DNA of 64,000 nt from Aquilaria yunnanensis. Lineage: Eukaryota; Streptophyta; Magnoliopsida; Malvales; Thymelaeaceae. This document shows positions 56,413 through 64,000 of the stretch, piece after piece; the first letter of the stretch is position 1, and each line of letters opens with the position of its first letter. Position numbers and translations under genes: made by a program. The stretch is taken from assembly GCA_039654915.1 (NCBI GenBank), contig CM077597.1:37298001-37362000 (forward strand), written 5' to 3'. Below the pieces are notes generated by a model that made no database searches, was not told the origin of the DNA, and worked only from the letters and a program-made list of their open reading frames with translations.

Positions 56413-59061
56413 TGACATGACCCCTCATATGCCTGCCCAGGAAGCCAATGGGAACTAGTCCCACACTAGTCACACTTGGCTAATTGATTACATGCACACT
56501 AGTTAAAACCTTCATGCTTCTAGTTAATTAACTTACTATGCAATTATGCATGGTTAAATGCTTTGACTTGAATGATTAGATAGGTAATAGGACTATAAAA
56601 CATTCCCATGCCAATTTATTAAAATTGAACATCAAAACCATCAAAGCATACAAAGCATTTACGTGGTTAACTACACCTAATCAACCATGTGTGAACATCC
56701 AAGCAAAAACAAACTATGCTCACACCCAAGAGCGAATTTAGAGTATATTACTCATACATGAGCATCGGAGGCAAACTAGTGTATGAAAATTATACACTGA
56801 ACAACTCTACTAAAATCCATAACTAAGCTTCCACCTTAGAGCAAACTCGTAGTGGCAAGCTTCATTAGCCCTCCCTTATGCTTCATTAGCCTCTGTTGAC
56901 CAAAAGACAACTGTAGTTAGTACTATAACACAACTTGCAAGCAAACCACAAACTAGAATCATAAAGTTTCAAATAAACCGTATACCTGCTCGTGAGCCTA
57001 GCTCAACAACCCTTAATGGTTCCTGGCCTTGCAGAACATATCTACACAACAAAGACTAAGGGAGTGAGAATCAAGGATTTTCAATAAGGGATCCTTCAAC
57101 CTGCAAGAAAAATACTAAGGACAAATATATATATGATATAAGAAATCTACTATGCGCACTTACAGTGTGAGGGCCAACATATGTGCAAACATTTCAGTCC
57201 ATTGGGACCTCTCATCTTCCTAGTCCTCTCATGGGTGTCATTTCATCCCTAGCGTGTTCTGGCCCCTAACTCACTCATACTATGCCTTAGCTTACTGATG
57301 CAGTAACTTTAAACTGCCCTTGATTGTTGTGCAGGTGAACATGGTGGATGCACCTTGCTTGAGTTCCAAGAAACTCATTAGGTGTACTAAGCCTCCATAT
57401 AGTACCTCAAATCCTTAGACTTGCCTTGGTTACTTTTGTACTAAGCTTCCACCTCAAACCCTTACCAAGGGTGCACTAGGCTTTCACTTGTGCCTCAAGG
57501 AACCTTGCTTAGGGTACAAGTGCACGAAACCTTCACTCAATTCACACACCTATCCACCATTACTTACTTCATCCTAGTGGGGTGGCAATGGTCATGGTTG
57601 GACACATAAATTCTAGGTTCCACCAGACCATCCTAGGTGAACTAAGCTTTCCATATCGGGACCTCAAACCCAAAGGTTGAACTAGGCTCTCGATGGTACT
57701 AGACCTTTTACCTGACTAATGGTGCTTTTAATGTGGCCAAGTGTCCCCTCGCTTTGGGTGAAAACACCATTAAACTAGACCGAAACCATGCTTTGGAAAA
57801 GCATGGAAACGGTATCGCTTCCTCTTAGCTTCATGTGCAAACTTGGATTGCCTGAATTGGACACCCGAGTGAAAAGCTATGGCAAAAATACTACAACAAG
57901 TTAATGCTGTCTAGTGCTAGTGCCTAGGTGACAGAAGGCATTTCTCTTCGGGCTCCAAACAGGGTCCTGGGCACTACAGTGCCACCTAGTGCCTAGGCAC
58001 CAGGCCCTCGAGGCTTGAACCTTGTCCTACATGCCTAAGGCTCTTTGGGGGCTTCCAATGCCTCCCAAAGGCCATAAGAATGCCTCCACTTGCCTCAAAC
58101 CTGCATGTACACATGCACTAGGCCACAATGCATCATTTGAACCAATCCCATGGTGTTAATAAACACCACACAAGTCATTAAAACATCACTAGTCCAACAT
58201 GTTCATCACCATCTACTAACCAATACCATTCACAAAACTACTTGAATTATACCACAAGCAAGCCATGAATGGCATCAAACATGCATGAATCATAAATCCA
58301 TTACCTTAATTAACCTTGAATTTCAACAATCAAGCTCCACAAGCCAAGAACAAGCCAATCCAAGGCTCCACTAAGGATTTTCCTAGGTTCCAAGCAACAC
58401 AAGGCATATGGCACCCAATTAACACTAAACCAACAAAACCCAAGCATAAATCAACTCAATAAACAAGAAATCAAGAAGGATTGATGCTTACCACACGTAC
58501 AAATGACAGCCCAAGCACAAAATCACCCCAACAAGCTTGAAAACAACAAAACAAGCATAAAACAAGCCATCCTCATCATGGGTACCAAGAATGGCATTAA
58601 ATTCCTCCAAGAAATCATGGATTGGATGAAGTTGGAGCAATAATTGGAGAGGATTTGTGGGAGCTATGAAAATGAAATGGAAGGGATGAAAGAATAGTGC
58701 CAACAACTCATCCCTTCCAATTGTTTTAACAACACCCCTTTCAACCCCAAACTTTTTAAAAAGTTACAAATTTACCCCACCTTTAAATAGTAACTAGGAA
58801 TTAAAAACCTTCACAAAGTTTGCTAACTTGGGCTTTGGGTTTTAAAAACAACATTTTTACTCTTGGGGCTCATCCCGACCTTTCGAGGTGCAAAAAGACC
58901 ATTTTGCCCTCGGGCAAGCCTAGTGCCATAAACCATTCAGAACCAACTAACCCTTGAATAACTTACTCGATCTTGCTAATTGACTTTTAATTAAGGCATT
59001 TAAACTAGGGATTTATGAATTTACCTAGCTCACTGAGCATTCCGCTATGAGGGGTATAAGA
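56413..59061 (-). mobile_element. Gypsy 3' LTR, minus strand
   Basis: The outer end reads TGACATGACCCC on the plus strand at 56413. The inner end is near gaggggtataaga (about 59050-59062), followed by a purine tract on the minus strand. The ends are a rough inverted pair. No AAATT duplication is found at the other end, as expected if this is the 3' LTR of an element whose body lay to the right. Non-coding; about 2.65 kb. Confidence 0.55.
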
Positions 59062-59506
59062 TTCTCTCCACCTTAGAGAATTTGGCCCTCCTGATTCAAT
59101 CTCCCCACTTTAAGACACTATACTGGGATATGGTGCCAACATATCCTGACCAAACCTACCAACGGTTGTCGGTCAGACAACAACCCACTTGGTGTCAAAC
59201 TACCCGACTCACTAAACTATGCCATTCGGGCACTTGAGTTAGGCCTTTAGTCGTATAGGTATTATGGTCAATTCCTTTCTTTGTGCTCACTCCCAACTGT
59301 AGTTTGGTTACTGCTCACTATTCTCCCCACCTTAGCCTGACCTTACTTGGCCTGAACACCTCATTGTAATTTTTATTCTTGAAGACTATCGTATGGGCTC
59401 TCCCTACCTTTAGCACATGGTACTGCTAAAGGACAGCTGACTACTGTAAATTGTCTTGAAAAATTCAGTGATATCATGAATCTGCCATACCAAACTGCAC
59501 AGTAAG
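59062..59506 (-). other. Internal remnant of the same Gypsy element with three purine tracts
   Basis: Three purine-rich tracts on the minus strand: ctctaaggtggagagaa (about 59067-59083), tctta aagtggggagatt (about 59100-59117) and ctaaggtggggagaata (about 59317-59333). The sequence between is not recognisably coding. The remnant is cut at 59507 by the next LTR. Confidence 0.5.
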
Positions 59507-62500
59507 TGTTACAACCATCCCTTAGTACTTGGCTTAGGCCAAGAATAAAAAGAAAACACCAATTAAACATAAGGGACTTGATTAAAAATGAGGATAAGGG
59601 TGTAAGTGCAAACCTAAGAAAGTTTGGGTTTTAATTGTACATGAAAAATTAGACTATGATGTCTATGGCATGAAACAAAGTTTAGGGGCCATATTGTACA
59701 CTTAAACCAGTGCTACAAGTGAAACTATGAAACTTAAACTAGCAATTTTGGCCATCCAAATAAGTACAAAGAAAAGTGGAGAATTAGACCAACTTTTGGT
59801 GATTTTTTTTTTCTGGCCGGTCAAGTCTTGTCTCCACCAAGAATATTGCCATCATTTTTTGATTTGTGTAATGAACAATTGCCTTGGTACTTGGCCGAAA
59901 CATGCATGGGATAATGGCCATTTTCAGCCATTTTAAATAATGCTTGGCAATGTATGCCATGAAACAATGTTAATCCCGAAATGAACATGTGTTTCCATGG
60001 ATTCTTGAAGGACTACATGAACCATGCAAACTAGAATAAGTTTAAGTGGAACATTAAGCCAATTTTTGGACATGTGTCCATGGCCGGCTGCCCATGTCTT
60101 CCACTAAGGAATTAAACTAGTATTTTTGGTCATTGTGTGTGTTTTATTTTGATAGTCGAAATCGAAATGGTTCCTGGTGTTCTTGGATGTTTGTGTTGGG
60201 TTTCGGGAGCCAAACAGCGCAGCGGAATTTAACTGAAACCCTCCAGGATCCAAGTGAAACGGGGTAAACCGGGTGTTCAAAAATTTCACACCTAATTTTC
60301 GGTTGAGATCTCTCACTCAACTGTAGAGTCAAATCACAAAACCTGAACAGTTGACGTGTTCAGGCTCTCTATGGTATCCACACGAGCCTCTTGGGATCAC
60401 CACGCTTCCACCACATCCCGGCAGATGCGTTTCTCTTGCGCTCGCAGTGCTAGCTTGCGTCCTCCAAGGAATTGCAAGAGAAGAGTGCAGCTGTCCTTTT
60501 GGGAGGCTAGGGCAAGGAGACCTGTGAATTTCTCACTTAAAAGTTGTATTTATAGTGAGACTCAACTTCCAGGCCTAATGGGTTTCAAAGCCCTAATCCA
60601 ATTAGGATTTAATTTCGAGCTTAATAATGGCCTAACTCGTTGCCCCATTATTAATACGAAATTAAAGTGAAACCATAACCCAAATAATTAGCCCATGCAC
60701 TCTAATGATCCAAATAGCTCTATGTGTGCGACCCAATAGGCTCTTGCCATGTTGGCAATGATCATAAATCACATTTATGATCATAAGCAATGAGCGGTGT
60801 CTAGCAACACATCATTGCTACCCAAGTGACAAGATTGTCGGTGAATCGACTAAAGCTTTATGATCATCACCGATATATGCCATTGTCCCTTTGTCCAAGA
60901 TATCAAGACTAAGCACAAGACATGGAATGTGTCACTTTCGTATAGCCCAATCTTTGGTTTCTTGATTACCGAGTAGACTAACTTAAACTGATGACATTGA
61001 TATCATATATCAACTCATCGGAGCATGGCCATGCATTTTCTAAGTCTCACTCTATCAAGGGGCCCAAAGATATCACTCCCGTTACATAGGAGGGACAAAT
61101 CCCATCTTGATCATACAAATCCCTCCGCATGATATGTGACATACCCAATGACCTCCTTCAAGTTCACTCAGTTATGAGCAACAAAGGAAAGTATCAAAGT
61201 ATGTGACTCACATGTAGGGAACCTTGCTGATCTTAGGTCGAAGGACTACATATACCATGATCACTATGAGAATCACTTATGACACTCATATAACGATCCA
61301 TGAAGTGTTCTCATGGTGGGTCGGTCCAGTACACAAGTTCTCCAACTTGTACCCATATGTAGACTACATATCTCATATTAGTCTCCACATATGCTAGTCA
61401 TTATGTATTATTGCAACCCGCTCCACAATAATACTAGACTAGGGACGTTTAAGAATATCATTATTCTAGGGTTACAATTATGTTTATTACGTTACGCAGA
61501 AACAAAACAACAAACATAATTGCTGGATTAATGCCTCAATAAAATATCATGACTCAATGTGCAAAAATACAATCATCTCATGATTGACTTTTTTTTGGGC
61601 ACAACACTAACAGTTTGCTGCTGAATTAATGCCACATTCTGGTGCAATTGAAGTTTGAAAGCAAGAATCAAGCTTGGTCTACTCACTTTCGGCATTAGGC
61701 AACCAAGAAGTTCAAGTCAAAGTTGGATTTTGAAGTTGCATGAGGAGGCCGAGACATTGAAGCTAGTTCTTAAGGTATAGATTCATAAATTCACTTATTT
61801 TCTTGGTAATAGTCCATGATCAAGTAATTGTGATAGCTAATTGAAGGCATTGTTGTGCTTAGCAACTTTAGTTTGGAAGAGTGGTTTCGGTTTTGGATGC
61901 TTAATTATAACTGTAAGCTTGAGCTTTGTAGTTGAGCTAGGAATTCACAAAAGTTACTTGTTTACTTGGTAAGGATTCCATGAGCAAGTAATTTTGATGG
62001 CTAATTCATGAACAAATTATGTTAGCTAATTTCGGTTTGGAAGCTCAAGTTGAACTTGGATGTTCGAGCACTAACCGAGGAGACTCGAGCTTTGTTTAGA
62101 AAGGTAGGGTTCACGGATTACTTGTTTGCTTGGTAATGTGCCATGATTCAGGTAGTTAGAGTGACTAAGTGATGGGTAAGTCTGCTAAATGACCTTAGTT
62201 ACTTGATGGGCTTATTGAGGTGATTCGGTTTTATGGGCATTGGTTAGCTAATCAATTATTGGCATGTGCTAGAAATTCTAGTGAGGGAGGCCAACTTGCT
62301 AGAAATTTTGGAGCTCTAGTGGATGGTGGACTAAAATGGTGGAGTAGTAAGTGCAATGGTCCATAAGGGCACATGCTTGGGTTTCGGCTGAATGATCATT
62401 GTAGTGTGTGTGTGAGTTGTGTGCTTGATTGTTTGTTTGTGTGTGCTAACCAATTATAGGTAGTTTAATTATGCTTATTATGTCTTGGTTACTATATATG

Positions 62501-63609
62501 TATATTGTGTTCTTGTGTTTTCAATGTCTTTCTTGTAGGATAAGTAAGCTAGTGGAGGTTAAGTCTTGGACTTAACTAAATAGACCAATTATGGTCGGTT
62601 GTGAATCCTACTGAGTATAATTACTCATGCCCATTATATTTGTGTTTCAGCCAAGGGTTTAGAGCTTAAGTGATTAGTGCTTGGTTTGCTTACTTGTGAA
62701 TCAAGTAGGTCACATATTGCTTGAGGTATGTGTGCCAATTGAAACTTGGCTTCATTGAGTTATATTTACAAGTCTTATGTTTATGGTTTATGCCCAAAAC
62801 TTTTGGTACAAGTTTTGTAGGCTGTGATTAGATTGTGGACTTGTCTAGCAGAGAAGATGGATGTGTGTTCTTGGGCTCTAGTGTGGTGGTTTGCCTTTAT
62901 GACTATGAACTTGATCATAGGTTTAGTACTTCAGACTATGGTCATGTATGTAGTTTTATGATCCTTCTCGGGTACTATAGGTAAACTTGAATGTAATGCA
63001 TAACTTTGGCTGATTTTGGACAATGGGTACTCTTGGTACGTTGCCAAGTTAATAGTACTTGTATGTAGGCTACTTTTGTGTATATTGGCCTCTGTTGAAT
63101 TATGGTTTTGTGTAAGTATTTTGGATGCTTGAATGCCAAGTTATGCTTTGTTATATGGAAGGATGTACTTTGATGCATGGAATCTCTTGTGTTCTTTACT
63201 TGCCCAAATGTTGATGAACATGAAAATGATTTCCAAAACTTGATGAGATGAGCATCTTTGTTGACATGCATTGGAGTAGCACACTTGATGAGCACACATC
63301 CTAGACACTTAACAGATTATTTGTATGCCTTTCTTGTATTGCAAGTTACTGATTTACAACCTTGCCTTGTGTTGCAAGTTAGTGGTTGGGCCCTACTTAA
63401 GCTACAGGTAATTGTTCTAAATAACTCATAAGCCTCCTAGGGCACCTCCCAGCTCTCAGCTTAAGAAAATAAGACATAAAGGTACCTAACAAAGCCGAAA
63501 TGAAAGGTAGTTAATAACAGCTGAACATAAGAGCATTTAAATAACTCTTGGGTAGAAATTGTGAGGGGCACTGAGAGTGCATAGGCTAGGGCCTGTGTGG
63601 GGTGTGACC
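59507..63609 (+). mobile_element. 5' LTR of a plus-strand chromovirus-type Gypsy element
   Basis: Starts TGTTACAACC at 59507 and ends near GGGGTGTGACC at 63609, followed by a primer binding site. With the nested Copia solo LTR and its TSD removed it is about 2.7 kb. The intron-like pair is visible (ttaaggtatagat near 61770, tgtttcagccaag near 62645). The TSD would be GTAAG (59502-59506), but the other end lies outside the window. Short frames inside are not conserved. Confidence 0.75.
60194..61612 (-). mobile_element. Solo LTR of the Copia family, TSD GTTTG
   Basis: TGTTGGGTTTCGGGAGCC...CACAACACTAACA, 1,419 bp, almost identical to the LTR at 14219-15633. GTTTG on both sides (60189-60193 and 61613-61617). 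TATA box on the minus strand at about 60545-60554. The open frame at 60356-60670 is an LTR by-product. Confidence 0.95.
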
Positions 63610-63617
63610 GGCTTTGT

Positions 63618-63632
63618 TTGTTATCAGAGAAT
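63618..63632 (+). promoter_or_regulatory. Primer binding site (initiator tRNA-Met type)
   Basis: ttgttatcagagaat, close to tggtatcagagca, nine bases after the LTR end. Confidence 0.65.
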
Positions 63633-63747
63633 AAGGATCAGAAGCTTCTGATATAGAAGAAAGATTAGTCTAGACTTGTTCCCACATAGGATTATGTAAG
63701 ACTTGTTTTGTTGGATATATGTGAATAGTTGCATCTTAAAGTGTAGG

Positions 63748-64000
63748 ATGAGAATAAGAGGCAAGGAAAGAGAATCCCTGAGGCAAGTGGAGGATAAAAT
63801 AGCCCATCCTAGAGATGGCATGCATACAGAGGTGCCTGAGATACCGGCAGATGCCGTTGAGCATAATTTGGCTGAAGAGCCAAATGCCAGGTTCCAAATA
63901 CCAGGACCCAGCAGGGATAGGCTAGATATGATAGAAGTGATGATGGAGTCATTGCAGTTAACTATGGCACAGATTGTAGAGGGAATGAGATTCTTGGCTA
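63748..64000 (+). CDS. Gag N-terminus of a chromovirus-type Gypsy element (runs off the window)
   Basis: An open frame from the ATG at 63748 to the window end, 84 codons without a stop. It starts MRIRGKERESLRQVEDK and later reads RLDMIEVMMESLQLTMAQIV. The start and the heptad-like helix after a proline-rich stretch (EIPADAVEHN, FQIPGPSRDR) fit the N-terminus of Tekay/Del-type gag. The gag at 47285 (MMTRGREREVEDQERAME) is a decayed relative. The ATG is chosen as the first in frame after the primer binding site, 115 bases downstream. This frame is clean as far as visible, unlike all others in the window, so the element may be younger. Confidence 0.7.
   Translation, partial: MRIRGKERESLRQVEDKIAHPRDGMHTEVPEIPADAVEHNLAEEPNARFQIPGPSRDRLDMIEVMMESLQLTMAQIVEGMRFLA

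Noticed and set aside
56408..59110. 56413-59061 as a further solo LTR
   Set aside because: No matching duplication at the right end, and purine tracts lie there, so it is better read as the 3' LTR of a truncated element.
1..64000. Host genes, tRNA or rRNA genes
   Set aside because: I read both strands for exon-like conserved domains and tRNA cloverleaf signals and found none outside the retrotransposons.

Overview
This window reads as nuclear heterochromatin-like DNA of a flowering plant. It is AT-rich and made almost entirely of LTR retrotransposons nested in one another. I found no host gene, tRNA, rRNA, CRISPR array or bacterial operon. The lineages (Ty1/Copia, chromovirus-type Ty3/Gypsy, Tat-type Ty3/Gypsy with dual RNase H and an antisense ORF, and an Athila-like element) are plant-specific. 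I cannot name the species; a eudicot is a guess. All element calls come from reading motifs, LTR ends (TG...CA), primer binding sites, polypurine tracts and 5-bp target-site duplications (TSDs).

Layout, 1-8.2 kb: end of a Tat LTR; Gypsy pol remnants in both orientations; a solo LTR (1731-4210, TSD AGTTG); another Gypsy LTR; and an integrase/chromodomain tail followed by its 3' LTR (from 6720). 8.2-26.8 kb: one minus-strand element of an Athila-like, ORF-only family (copy 1), broken up by a Gypsy LTR (10981-21917) that itself holds a Copia solo LTR (12249-13635) and a complete Copia element (14219-21489, TSD CCCTC), and by a 3.2-kb insertion (22882-26123). 26.8-42.5 kb: a decayed minus-strand Tat element, split at 30805-30809 by a complete plus-strand Tat element (30810-41666, TSD AGTAC). 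The inner Tat carries gag, pol, 3' tandem repeats and a spliced-looking antisense gene with its own TATA box.

42.5-56.4 kb: copy 3 (plus) and copy 2 (minus, with a 986-bp solo LTR nested in it) of the ORF-only family flank a chromovirus 5' LTR plus gag-protease remnant, which is split by a second solo LTR (47681-50103) of the 1731-4210 family. 56.4-64 kb: a minus-strand Gypsy LTR with its polypurine tract, then the 5' LTR (59507-63609, holding a Copia solo LTR at 60194-61612), primer binding site and intact gag start of a plus-strand chromovirus element that runs off the window.

Nothing here works together as a pathway. It is a stratified record of insertions, at least five of which were reduced to solo LTRs by LTR-LTR recombination. 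Nearly every coding region carries in-frame stops, many of the C-to-T type expected from cytosine methylation and deamination. The most unusual items are the three-copy ORF-only family, the Tat antisense gene with TATA box and introns, and the close inverted pair of Copia LTRs.
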